Assembly (NCBI GenBank): GCA_040217815.1
Contig: JBEHWI010000009.1
Span: 1-64,000, forward strand
Length of the DNA stretch: 64,000 bases
Direction of reading: 5' to 3'
From: UBA5314 sp040217815
GTDB lineage: Bacteria; Bacillota; Syntrophomonadia; Syntrophomonadales; Syntrophomonadaceae
Of this stretch, positions 16,924 to 26,035 are shown in pieces. Position numbers and translations under genes: made by a program. Each line of letters begins with the position of its first letter. Position 1 is the first letter of the stretch. The notes beneath the pieces were generated by a model. The model saw only the letters and a list, made by a program, of their open reading frames with translations, did no database searches and was not told where the DNA came from.

Positions 16924-19900
16924 ATGGCAGGGGAGAACAACAAAGTGGTTCGATTTGTTCTGGGAAGGGCCGGGAAGGGAAAAACCCGCTACATATTTGA
17001 TGAAATAGCCCGCTGTCTGGTTTCTAATCCAGATAGAAAAATGATATTGCTGGTTCCCGAGCAGTACACGTTGCAGGCTGAGAGAGATCTGATCGAACAC
17101 CTGAGACTGCCCGGCCTGATTCATCTTGAGGTCTTGAGCATAAGCCGGCTGGCGGAAAGGGTGTTTGAGGAAACCGGGGGAATAAAAAGCGTCCTTATAA
17201 ACGAACAGGGCCGGCAAATGTCCCTGCGCAAAGTCATCGAAGAACTGAGCCCTGATCTGGCCTTGTATTCCCGGGCCGCGCGGCAGCCGGGATTTATTGA
17301 ACAATGCGCCGATCTGATGTCAGAATTCAAGCAAAATATGGTCGATATTGAGGACCTGGCCAGGCTGCAGGAGGTTTTCGGCCAGGACCAGCTTTTGTGG
17401 GACAAGCTGCACGACGCCGCCCTCATTTACCAAGGTCTAACCCGGTTCCTTCAAGATAAACAGTATATAGACAATGACGACTACCTGCTGGCCCTGGTCG
17501 ATAGAATGCACCAGGCGGCTTCTCTTCAGGGTGCTTATATCTGGGTTGACAGCTTCGTAACCTTTTCCCCCTTATCTTTACGCATTATCCAGGAACTAAT
17601 GCTTTTAAGCAGTGATATTTCCATAACCCTGACCCTGGATCCCCAGGCGTCTCCCCGGGACGCAGATCTCTTTGAGCCTTCCCGCCGCGCCCTTACTCGC
17701 CTGCAGGAATTTGCCAGGAAGTCGTCCTTACAGCAAGATGTAGCAGCACTTTTTTCCGAGCCTCATTTGGCCCGACGCCGCCCCGAACTAGGCCACCTGG
17801 AAAGCGAATTGTATGCCTTCCCGGCCCATCCTTTTGACCGGGAAGTAGACTCCATATCCATCCGGGCCTGTCCCAATATTTATGACGAAATAGACCGGTT
17901 GGCCAGGGAAATTATAGCCCAGGCACGCGACAGGGGACTGCGCTGGCGGGATATGGCCGTGGTTTGCGGCGATATAGAGACCTACGGGCCCTTGCTTCAT
18001 AGGACCTTTGAGGAATACGGCATACCCTGCTTTATTGACAGCAAGCGCAGTGTAATGAACAACCCCCTGGTGCGCTTTATTCTCTCCCTGATAGACACTA
18101 TTCAAAACGGCTATCTCCCCCTGGACATCATGTCCGGGCTTAAGACCGGACTCACCGGCTTAAAACGGAGCGACTGCGAAGCCCTGGAAAACTATGTACT
18201 GCGGCTGGGCATAAAAGGGCGCCGCTGGAAAAAGCCTTTCACCAGGGGCACCGAGCCGGAACTGGCGCAGGTGGAGGGTCTGCGCCAAAAAATAGTTGGA
18301 CCGCTTCAGACTCTGGAAGCGGACTGGAATCTTAAACCCAACTGCCGCACCCGCATCGCCAGCCTGTTCAGTTTCATGCATAATGCCGGTATTAAAGAGC
18401 ACCTCGAAGCGCAGATCGATTCGCTGATGCAGCGGGAGTTATGGGAGCAGGCCCTGGAGAGTGCGCAGATCTGGAATATAGTTTCTCAAATTTTGGAGCA
18501 GCTGGCAGTCCTCACCGGGGAGCTGGATATAAATCTATCCGAGTTTCGCCAGCTGTTGGAAACCGGCCTTAGTTCCTATGAACTGGCTATTATTCCGCCC
18601 ACCGTCGACCAGGTGCTGGTGGGCAGCGTAGCCCGCAGTAAAAGCCAAAAACTGAGGGTCTTGTTTGTAGTAGGGACCAATGACGGTGTTTTGCCCGCCT
18701 ATTCGAATCCGTCCAGCCTGTTAAACAACGATGAACGTGGTAAGCTGTCTCAGCAAGGACTTGAACTGGGCTGGAACGCCTCCAGCCGCATCAGTGAAGA
18801 GAATTTCCTCATTTACCACGCCTTGAGCCAGCCTCGCGACCGGCTATATCTGAGCTGGCCGGTGGCTGACATCGAAGGGCGGGCTTTGCGACCATCCCTC
18901 TTGCTCAGGCAGATGCAGCGCATATTCCCCCAACTGGCCATGGTAAGCGAATTAGGGAGAGAAGAGGAGAAAGCCCCTGAGCTGACCAGCACTCCAGGGG
19001 GCACTTTCAAATATCTGGTTAAAGTCCTGCGGGACAATTATGATAATTCTGGTGTTCCCGGCGAATGGCAGGCGGTTTACCGGTGGTATAAGGCCAGTCC
19101 CGAGTGGACAGCCAGGCTAGCCATGGTTGATAAGGGTCTTTATTATCAAACCCAGGACCAGGCCTTACCATCCGAAATTGCCCGGCAGATATTGCCCATC
19201 CCCCTCTATACCAGCGTGTCGCGCCTGGAGCGTTTCGTCCTGTGCCCCTTTTCCCATTTTCTAAATTACGGTTTACAGGCCCGTGAACGCAAGATGTACT
19301 CCGTTGAAGCACCTGACCTGGGAGATTTTTACCACCGGCTCTTGTTTGAGTTCTCGGTTCGACTGAGCAAATACGATCTGGGCTGGTCTGACTTGAGCCA
19401 GAACATCACCGGCCGGCTGGTTGACGAGGTTTTAAAGGATTTGGTCCCGGAATTTGGAGAAGGCATTTTGGAGAGCAGCTTCCGCAATCACTACCTGGCG
19501 CAGCGCTTAGGCCGGGTGGGCCTTAAAACCATTCAAACCCTCTCCAACGAACTGCTAAGGAGCAATTTTCAGCCCGGCGGTTATGAGATCCGGTTCGGAC
19601 GGGGCAGTTCGCTGCCGCCCCTTACGATAAACCTCGATGATGGTGAAAACATGTACATCGAAGGCCGTATCGATCGAATCGACCTTTTTGAGAACGATAA
19701 AGAATCGTTCATACGAATTATTGACTATAAAAGCGGGCGCAAGGATCTCAATCTTTCAGATGTTTATCATGGCTTGAGCCTGCAGCTGCTGGTGTATCTA
19801 AAGGCCCTGCTGGACGGCGGTGGTCTACATACCCGGCATCCTGTTCAAGCTGCCGGAGTCTTGTACGTCCCTATAGACGATCCTCTTTTAAAAGCTGATA

Positions 19901-20325
19901 ATGACCAGGCTGAATTGGGTAATCTCATGGCCCGGGAAATGCGCTTTCGGGGAATGGTGCTCGAGGACGTGGAACTACTCCGCAATATGGACAAAGAGCT
20001 GGAGTCAAGCCCCGGCTACCTGCCGGTCAATCTGAACAAAGACACCACTGTCTCGCGCCTGTCATCAACCCTGGACCGGGAAAGCTTTAATGGTCTCTTT
20101 AATTACCTGGACCGGCTTTTGCAAAACATTGGACGGGAATTAAAAAACGGGAAAATAGATATTGCGCCGGTCAAAAGCGGGAACCGCACGGCCTGTCAGA
20201 TATGCCAGTACCAGTCGGTCTGCCAGTTTGACCGGCGGCTTCCCGGCAACCGCTATAAGGTGCTCACTCCCCTGAGCAGGGAAGCGGCCCTGGAAAAGAT
20301 TTTGAACGAGGGAGAGCCTTTATGA
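16924..20325 (+). CDS. addB: AddB, helicase-nuclease subunit B
   Basis: Subunit of the AddAB helicase-nuclease that processes double-strand breaks to recombinogenic ends. The 1133-residue protein begins with the Walker A LGRAGKGKT (about 13-21), kept in Firmicutes AddB. A SVARSKSQKLRVLFVVG stretch follows in the helicase-like core. The C-terminal RecB-type nuclease has GDFYHRLLFEF, IEGRIDRID and IIDYKSG, with its catalytic Asp/Lys. The Fe-S staple is made by a Cys in FVLCPFSHFL and three in ACQICQYQSVC. Start ATG 16924. The stop codon overlaps the addA start in ATGA, so the two are translationally coupled. Confidence 0.96.
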   Translation: MAGENNKVVRFVLGRAGKGKTRYIFDEIARCLVSNPDRKMILLVPEQYTLQAERDLIEHLRLPGLIHLEVLSISRLAERVFEETGGIKSVLINEQGRQMSLRKVIEELSPDLALYSRAARQPGFIEQCADLMSEFKQNMVDIEDLARLQEVFGQDQLLWDKLHDAALIYQGLTRFLQDKQYIDNDDYLLALVDRMHQAASLQGAYIWVDSFVTFSPLSLRIIQELMLLSSDISITLTLDPQASPRDADLFEPSRRALTRLQEFARKSSLQQDVAALFSEPHLARRRPELGHLESELYAFPAHPFDREVDSISIRACPNIYDEIDRLAREIIAQARDRGLRWRDMAVVCGDIETYGPLLHRTFEEYGIPCFIDSKRSVMNNPLVRFILSLIDTIQNGYLPLDIMSGLKTGLTGLKRSDCEALENYVLRLGIKGRRWKKPFTRGTEPELAQVEGLRQKIVGPLQTLEADWNLKPNCRTRIASLFSFMHNAGIKEHLEAQIDSLMQRELWEQALESAQIWNIVSQILEQLAVLTGELDINLSEFRQLLETGLSSYELAIIPPTVDQVLVGSVARSKSQKLRVLFVVGTNDGVLPAYSNPSSLLNNDERGKLSQQGLELGWNASSRISEENFLIYHALSQPRDRLYLSWPVADIEGRALRPSLLLRQMQRIFPQLAMVSELGREEEKAPELTSTPGGTFKYLVKVLRDNYDNSGVPGEWQAVYRWYKASPEWTARLAMVDKGLYYQTQDQALPSEIARQILPIPLYTSVSRLERFVLCPFSHFLNYGLQARERKMYSVEAPDLGDFYHRLLFEFSVRLSKYDLGWSDLSQNITGRLVDEVLKDLVPEFGEGILESSFRNHYLAQRLGRVGLKTIQTLSNELLRSNFQPGGYEIRFGRGSSLPPLTINLDDGENMYIEGRIDRIDLFENDKESFIRIIDYKSGRKDLNLSDVYHGLSLQLLVYLKALLDGGGLHTRHPVQAAGVLYVPIDDPLLKADNDQAELGNLMAREMRFRGMVLEDVELLRNMDKELESSPGYLPVNLNKDTTVSRLSSTLDRESFNGLFNYLDRLLQNIGRELKNGKIDIAPVKSGNRTACQICQYQSVCQFDRRLPGNRYKVLTPLSREAALEKILNEGEPL

Positions 20326-23300
20326 GGAATTGGAACCGGGGACAGCATGAAGCCATAAACGATCGGGGGCGCAACCTTCTGGTATCGGCCGGAGCCGGTT
20401 CTGGAAAAACCGCTGTTCTGGTTGAGCGTATCATTCAGATTTTAAGCGAAGACCTGGTAGATTTGGACAAGCTCCTGGTGGTTACCTTTACCCAGGCAGC
20501 CGCGGCTGAAATGAGGGAGCGCATCAGTGACGCTTTGCTGGGCAGGATTGCCAGCGGCCAGGGCAGCCAGGAACACCTGCGCCGCCAGCTGCATCTTTTG
20601 GGGAGCGCATCAATCAGCACTATTCACGCCTTTTGTGGAGATGTTTTAAGGCGCTACTTCCACGTGCTCGAACTGGATCCCCATTTTCGGGTCAGTGACG
20701 AAAATGAGGCCCGGTTGATAAAAGATGAAGCTCTCGAGGAATTGCTGGAAAAGGAATATCAGGCCGCCCATCCTCTGTTCCATGCCCTGGTCGAAATGTT
20801 TTCCTCCAACAAAAACGATCTAGGTCTGGCCGAAGTAATTAAGATACTACACAGTTTTATCCACAGTCTTCCCCGCCCCTGGGAATGGCTGGGAGAACAG
20901 GTTGGGGCCTTTGATTCAAGTTTTGAGGATTTTTTAGCCGGGAACTGGATGCGGGAACTGAGCCGGCAGCTGAATGAACCATTAATTGGTATTCGCAGCC
21001 TTTTAACTGCCGCTCTCGGGTTGGCGGAAGGGGATGGGGCTCTAAAAGGCTATCAGGCTACCCTGGAAATGGATTTGGCCAATCTGTCCTGCCTGGAGGA
21101 GGCCATGGAAAGAGGCCTGCCCGCTTTTTTCCTGGCTTTGAACAGCACAGTGATTCCCCGTCTTGGAAGAGCGGGCAAGGATGCCGATCCAGCCACTCGA
21201 GAACAGGTTAAAGCCTTGCGCGACCAGGGCAAAAACCACCTGGTCAAATTGAAAAAAGCCGGTGAAACCCGCTCCATAAGCGACTGGCATACGGACTTGA
21301 AAAGACTGCATCCTTACATGGAGTACCTGTACACCCTGGTGCGTTCCTTCGAAGCGATCTATTCAGCCCGCAAGCGTGTCAAAAACCTGCTCGACTTCAA
21401 CGATCTCGAACACTTCTGCCTGCAAACTCTGCAGAACCCGGCAGTGGCCGGGGAGCTTCGCAAGAAATACCGCTATATTTTTGTGGATGAATATCAGGAC
21501 AGCAACCTGGTGCAGGAGGAAATCATACAAAGCATATGGGATGAAGACAACCTGTTTTTAGTCGGCGACGTAAAGCAGAGCATCTACCGATTTAGACTGG
21601 CTGATCCCACCCTTTTCCTGCAAAAGTATCGTGAATATGCCAATGAGCAAGAGAGTCCCAGGCATCACCGGATTGATCTGTCCCTTAATTATCGAAGCAC
21701 CCCCATCATTTTAGATTCAATCAACACCATTTTCCGCTGCATTATGAGTGAGTCACTGGGGGAACTGGACTACAACGCCGATGCCTTTCTGTATCCCGGC
21801 GCCGACTATCAAGCTCAAGAATGTGGCGAAGAAGCGTCCGTGGAAGCACTTATTCTTGAAAAGCAACTGGACAATAACACCCCGGACGAATGGGAGGAAC
21901 TGGAGAGGGCTGAGATTGAAGCCCGGGCTGTAGCCGGGCGTATTCGCGAACTGATACGGCAGCCTTATTATGACAGCCGCGGCAACCTGCTTAAAGACCT
22001 GCAATACAAAGACATAGTCATACTGCTTCGGGCCACCCGGAGCTGGGGTCCGGTAATGTGGCAGACCCTTACCGAACAGGGCATCCCCGCTTTTGCGGAT
22101 ATGAATACCGGCTATTTTGAAGCCATAGAAATACAGGTTGTTTTGAATCTCTTGCGCCTTATTGACAACCGCAGGCAGGACATCCCCCTGCTCAGCGTCA
22201 TGCGCTCCCCCATAGGGGGCTTTAGCATGGAAGAGCTGGCCTTGATAAAAGCGTCCTTTCCCGGGCTCCCTTACCATGAAGCGGTAATGCAGTACGCCCT
22301 TCAGGATGACCGGCTGGGGGTTAAACTGGCGGAATTTTTCAGCCGCCTGGAAAAATGGCAGGAAAAGGCCAACTACCTGGCGGTTGACCAGCTTATCTGG
22401 GAGCTCATTCACGAAACCGCCTATTACTATTACCTGGGGGCTCTGCCGGGCGGGGAACAGCGCCAGGGCAACCTGCGCCTTCTTATCGATCGCGCCCGCC
22501 AGTTTCAACAGACCTCTTTCAGCGGGCTGTTTCACTTCCTGGGCTACCTGGATCAGATCGAACAGGGAAGCGGCGACCTGGGGGTGGCCCGGACCTTAAA
22601 TGAAAATGAAAACCTGGTGCGGATAATGAGCATACACAAAAGCAAGGGACTTGAATTTCCAGTAGTTATCATCCCCGGCCTGGGCAGGCAGTTTAACCGC
22701 CAGGACAGCACCGCCACGTTCCTTCTCCATCGCCGCCTGGGTTTGGGGCCCCGCTTTGTTGATCTGGAAAAGCGTACCTACCGGGACACTCTGGCTCGCC
22801 AGGTAATAGCCGCCCGGATTAGCAGGGAAGGGCTGGCCGAGGAAATGCGCATATTATATGTAGCCATGACCCGGGCCAAAAACCGCCTTATCCTGGCGGG
22901 GAGTCTGGATAATCTGCCCCGCTGCGCGGCCAAATGGGCCGGACCACTTGACCCGTTCACCCTTTCACATGGAGGATGCTTTTTGGATTGGTTGGGGCCG
23001 GTTTTACTCCGCCACCGGGACGGCGAAGCACTGCGTCAGCTTATTCCTGATTCATATATGAATGAGGGCCTTTTACCGGACCAATCGAAAATAAAAATCA
23101 GCGTATGTTCTTCGGCGGATGTCATTTCCCTGTGCAGCGGTTCAGTATCACCGGATCCACCGCCGGGGCTTGCCGCCCAGAATACAGCTCCTGACCTGAC
23201 CGAACCGGTCATCCTGGAGCGCTTGAATTGGAACTATCCCCATGAACAGGCGGCCCGCATACCCTCCAAGATAGCCGCCTCTCACCTGTGGAGAATAAAT

Positions 23301-23912
23301 CTAAAACCGGGGCAAGCAGGCCGGTTGGAACCCGATATACCAACATTGCGACGTATTCCTCTTTTTTACGAAGGAGACCAGAAGCCGCCCGTCATTTCGG
23401 GTATGCTTAGAGGAACCCTGACCCATCTGGTAATGCAGCACCTGGATTTAAACCAGGTGGCGGAAGGTGTACCTATCGAATCCTTAATAACTGCAATGGT
23501 GCAAGGAGAATTGCTGAGCGAGGAGGAAGCTTCTTATATTAATTGCTCACAGATTGCAGGTTTCTTTTCCAGTGATCTCGGGCAGCGGGTTTTAAAAGCC
23601 GACCGGGTATACCGTGAACTTCCCTTTAACCTTCAGCGCCCGGCCCGCCTGATACTCCAAAACTGTGAATATTGCGATGACAACCTGCTCGTACAGGGAG
23701 TAATTGATCTCTGTTTTGTTGAGGGAGAAGAACTGGTATTGCTTGATTACAAAACAGATCAGATCTTTACCCCTGAAGAACTGGCCGGGGCAACTGACAG
23801 ATATCGCATTCAACTTGAACTGTACCGGGCGGCACTGGAGAGCCTCCTGCAGCTCAAGGTGAAAGAAAGCTACCTGTACTTTTTAACCCCCGGCCGCTGG
23901 CTGCAGGTGTAA
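20322..23912 (+). CDS. addA: AddA, helicase-nuclease subunit A
   Basis: UvrD-like 3'-5' helicase with a C-terminal nuclease, 1196 residues, partner of AddB. Motifs in order: Q-motif WNRGQHEAI (4-12), Walker A SAGAGSGKT (22-30), TFTQAAAAEMRERI, Walker B IFVDEYQDSN, motif III VGDVKQSIYRFR, motif V IMSIHKSKGLEFPVV, motif VI LYVAMTRAKNRL, and nuclease GTLTHLVMQHL plus LVLLDYKTDQ near the C-terminus. Full-length and intact. No further gene follows for about 290 bases. Confidence 0.97.
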   Translation: MRNWNRGQHEAINDRGRNLLVSAGAGSGKTAVLVERIIQILSEDLVDLDKLLVVTFTQAAAAEMRERISDALLGRIASGQGSQEHLRRQLHLLGSASISTIHAFCGDVLRRYFHVLELDPHFRVSDENEARLIKDEALEELLEKEYQAAHPLFHALVEMFSSNKNDLGLAEVIKILHSFIHSLPRPWEWLGEQVGAFDSSFEDFLAGNWMRELSRQLNEPLIGIRSLLTAALGLAEGDGALKGYQATLEMDLANLSCLEEAMERGLPAFFLALNSTVIPRLGRAGKDADPATREQVKALRDQGKNHLVKLKKAGETRSISDWHTDLKRLHPYMEYLYTLVRSFEAIYSARKRVKNLLDFNDLEHFCLQTLQNPAVAGELRKKYRYIFVDEYQDSNLVQEEIIQSIWDEDNLFLVGDVKQSIYRFRLADPTLFLQKYREYANEQESPRHHRIDLSLNYRSTPIILDSINTIFRCIMSESLGELDYNADAFLYPGADYQAQECGEEASVEALILEKQLDNNTPDEWEELERAEIEARAVAGRIRELIRQPYYDSRGNLLKDLQYKDIVILLRATRSWGPVMWQTLTEQGIPAFADMNTGYFEAIEIQVVLNLLRLIDNRRQDIPLLSVMRSPIGGFSMEELALIKASFPGLPYHEAVMQYALQDDRLGVKLAEFFSRLEKWQEKANYLAVDQLIWELIHETAYYYYLGALPGGEQRQGNLRLLIDRARQFQQTSFSGLFHFLGYLDQIEQGSGDLGVARTLNENENLVRIMSIHKSKGLEFPVVIIPGLGRQFNRQDSTATFLLHRRLGLGPRFVDLEKRTYRDTLARQVIAARISREGLAEEMRILYVAMTRAKNRLILAGSLDNLPRCAAKWAGPLDPFTLSHGGCFLDWLGPVLLRHRDGEALRQLIPDSYMNEGLLPDQSKIKISVCSSADVISLCSGSVSPDPPPGLAAQNTAPDLTEPVILERLNWNYPHEQAARIPSKIAASHLWRINLKPGQAGRLEPDIPTLRRIPLFYEGDQKPPVISGMLRGTLTHLVMQHLDLNQVAEGVPIESLITAMVQGELLSEEEASYINCSQIAGFFSSDLGQRVLKADRVYRELPFNLQRPARLILQNCEYCDDNLLVQGVIDLCFVEGEELVLLDYKTDQIFTPEELAGATDRYRIQLELYRAALESLLQLKVKESYLYFLTPGRWLQV

Positions 23913-24133
23913 GTACAAGGGATTGATTATCTAAAACCATCGTCATCTCCGGTTCCGTGGGGAATGATTCAATTGATTTCCCAAAGTTTATAATTGCCTC
24001 TTCTTAAGCTTATTTCTTTTTGTGCATGTCAGAATAATTTCGAATAAATCCATGTAATCCTCTTTAAGCTAAAAATAATTGCATAAAATCCTGGTACAAA
24101 GCGATTCACGCTCCTTTTTTGTCTATATTTGAC

Positions 24134-24163
24134 TTTGACTATTATTGACCTTATTATTAATAT
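24134..24163 (+). promoter_or_regulatory. hsp20 promoter with CtsR-type operator
   Basis: The minus strand reads GGTCAATAATAGTCAAA at 24150-24134, close to the CtsR heptad direct repeat (RGTCAAA, 3-base spacer, RGTCAAA) with one changed base in the first heptad. It overlaps a sigma-A-like promoter: -35 TTGACT at 24135-24140, 17-base spacer, -10 TAATAT at 24158-24163. The site lies 36-65 bases before the hsp20 start, as expected for repression. No ctsR gene is in the window. The rest of the gap 23913-24133 is A/T-rich with no gene seen. Confidence 0.65.
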
Positions 24164-24198
24164 ATAAATGTAAATAAAAACATTTCGGAGGTGTTATT

Positions 24199-24639
24199 AT
24201 GTTTGAAATGATGCCCTTTAGAAGGACTTTGGGTCCTGCCCGCCGCCGGGACTATTTCGATCATATCTTTGATTCCTTCTTCCAGGATATGATGCCGGCA
24301 TCACCAGAAGCTAAAGTCAAACCATTTCGAGTTGACATCAAGGAGAGCGAAGCCGCTTATACCATTGAGGCCGATTTACCCGGATTCAGCAAAGAAGCCA
24401 TTGAAGTCGAATACGACAATAATTATTTGACTATTGGTGCACGCAAAGAGGAAAGCAAGGATGAGGAAAAAGAAAACTACCTAAGAAGAGAGCGCTCCTG
24501 GGGCGAGTTTAGACGCAGCTTCTACATCGATAATATAAAGAAAACCGCGATCGAAGCCAGCTTTGCAGACGGTGTCCTGAAGGTAGTACTGCCCAAGGAA
24601 CAGCCGGGAGAAGATAAGAAGAAAATAGACGTTCAATAA
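24199..24639 (+). CDS. Small heat shock protein, Hsp20 family
   Basis: ATP-independent holdase chaperone of 146 residues. The N-terminal arm (FRRTLGPARRRDYFDHIFDSFF, part quoted) is followed by the alpha-crystallin domain from about residue 42: FRVDIKESEAAYTIEADLPG, the YLRRERSWGEFRRSFYI strand and ADGVLKVVLPK. The C-terminal IxI-like tail is replaced by a short charged end. Ribosome binding site CGGAGGTG is 7 bases upstream. Heat-induced control through CtsR is suggested by the operator upstream. Confidence 0.95.
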   Translation: MFEMMPFRRTLGPARRRDYFDHIFDSFFQDMMPASPEAKVKPFRVDIKESEAAYTIEADLPGFSKEAIEVEYDNNYLTIGARKEESKDEEKENYLRRERSWGEFRRSFYIDNIKKTAIEASFADGVLKVVLPKEQPGEDKKKIDVQ

Positions 24640-24648
24640 TTAATTGTA

Positions 24649-24684
24649 AGAGCTGCCTAAAAAAGGGCAGCTCTTTTGGTTTTA
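24649..24684 (+). terminator. Intrinsic terminator of hsp20
   Basis: Nine-base-pair perfect stem AGAGCTGCC / GGCAGCTCT, eight-base loop TAAAAAAG, tail TTTTGGTTTT. Confidence 0.88.
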
Positions 24685-24778
24685 TTCTTAAAAACATATT
24701 TGCTGCAGTCACAGAACTAGTAGCACTACTTTTGTTAATTGTGCATACATTAATACACATTAACTTGGAGTGGTGACT

Positions 24779-25672
24779 ATGGAGATATCAATGCGATTTC
24801 CCCGTCCGGAAGCCCAGCCCTATTCGCTTCCCGTTGCTTCCGGAGTGGTGCCCCGCACCGAATCTTTTAAGGACCTGGAGAATCTGGTAGGCCTGCGGGA
24901 AGTTAAACGAACCATAGCTGAAATGACTGCCTTTTCCCTGATCCAGGGCCAGCGCACCCAGATGCGTTTGAAAACGGTTCCCAATGCCCTGCACATGGTT
25001 TTTAAAGGCAACCCCGGCACTGGAAAGACAACCGTGGCCCGTATTTTAGCCAAAATATTTTTTGACATCGGCCTTTTAGGCCGGGGCCATCTGGTGGAGG
25101 TTGAGCGGGCCGATCTGGTAGGTGAATACATCGGCCACACCGCACAAAAGACCAGGGAGATGATCAAAAAATCTCTGGGTGGGATCATGTTCGTAGATGA
25201 AGCCTACACCCTGTCCCAGGGAGGAGAGAAGGATTTTGGCCAGGAAGCAATTGCCACCATGGTCAAAGCCATGGAAGACCATCGCGACAACCTGATTGTG
25301 GTGCTGGCTGGCTATTCTGTGGAAATGGACCGTTTCCTGCGCTCCAATCCCGGTTTACGATCACGTTTTCCCATCCAAATCACCTTTGATGATTACAGCT
25401 GCGAAGAACTTTTCCAAATAGCCTTGCAGCTCTACCAGGACCGGGATTATGAACTTACCGGGCGCAGCCGCTGGAGGCTGCAGCAGGTTCTTATGGAATT
25501 TTGCCGCAATAAGCATCCCTACAGCGGCAACGCCAGATTTGTACGCAACCTGGTCGAAAAATCGATACGCCTGCAGGCCCTGCGGCTGGTTGACAGAGAA
25601 GGTCTAATGCGCAAAGAACTTGTTACTATTCAGGAAAACGATCTTCCAGACCCTGACAATATACAGATGTAA
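24779..25672 (+). CDS. spoVK: SpoVK/CbbX-family AAA ATPase
   Basis: AAA ATPase of 297 residues of the stage V sporulation protein K type, needed for spore maturation in Bacillus by an unknown mechanism. Domain features: LENLVGLREVKRTIAEM (N-linker), Walker A FKGNPGTGKTTVARILAKIF (about 75-95), Walker B GGIMFVDEAYTLSQG, a sensor region VVLAGYSVEMDRFL and second-region arginines NPGLRSRFP. ATG 24779 is preferred to the GTGs at 24770 and 24773 because GGAG at 24767 has correct spacing only to it. In B. subtilis spoVK lies near ynbB and glnA, as it does here. Confidence 0.9.
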   Translation: MEISMRFPRPEAQPYSLPVASGVVPRTESFKDLENLVGLREVKRTIAEMTAFSLIQGQRTQMRLKTVPNALHMVFKGNPGTGKTTVARILAKIFFDIGLLGRGHLVEVERADLVGEYIGHTAQKTREMIKKSLGGIMFVDEAYTLSQGGEKDFGQEAIATMVKAMEDHRDNLIVVLAGYSVEMDRFLRSNPGLRSRFPIQITFDDYSCEELFQIALQLYQDRDYELTGRSRWRLQQVLMEFCRNKHPYSGNARFVRNLVEKSIRLQALRLVDREGLMRKELVTIQENDLPDPDNIQM

Positions 25673-26035
25673 AATTACGCCCGATGTTTGAAGAGTTGCT
25701 GGTGGTCATGAAAAAGGGTGTGATTTTCTGTCACTTTAACCAAGTTGTTTAGATAATGGTGCTATACGCCTACCCAAAAAGGGACCTTCGTTGGATGCCA
25801 GTTTTCTGGTAATGAGTTAATCTTATCTTACATGTAAGCTCGACATATATTCGTCATATATTGGTCCGTGACCTTTTGGTCTGGTTCATAATGCTGTTGC
25901 TTGGTATCCATGTGGCTTTTACCGGCTCCCGGGAAGGGAACGGTGCAAATAAATAATAGTCCAAACGCCTGATAAATTACCGGAGCAAACCTACCGGGTT
26001 TGTTATGACAAACCAAACTTATAAGGGGGACTTCC
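25673..26035. other. Gene-free 363-base leader region before the HD-GYP gene
   Basis: No convincing gene is seen. The stretch contains an imperfect direct repeat CATATATTCGT/CATATATTGGT (about 25847-25866) and the fragment GGGAACGGTGCAAATAAAT near 25934. It ends in a clear ribosome binding site, AAGGGGGA. The length suggests a structured or regulated leader, but I could match no known riboswitch class. Confidence 0.4.

Noticed and set aside
21753..22535. A 260-codon minus-strand frame inside addA
   Set aside because: It runs opposite the helicase motifs of addA and shows no family features; it is an effect of codon usage.
25925..25990. Possible cobalamin or cyclic di-GMP riboswitch before the HD-GYP gene
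   Set aside because: GGGAACGGTGCAAA recalls part of a cobalamin leader, but the B12 box GCCACTG and the expected spacing are missing; the GEMM core for cyclic di-GMP is also absent.
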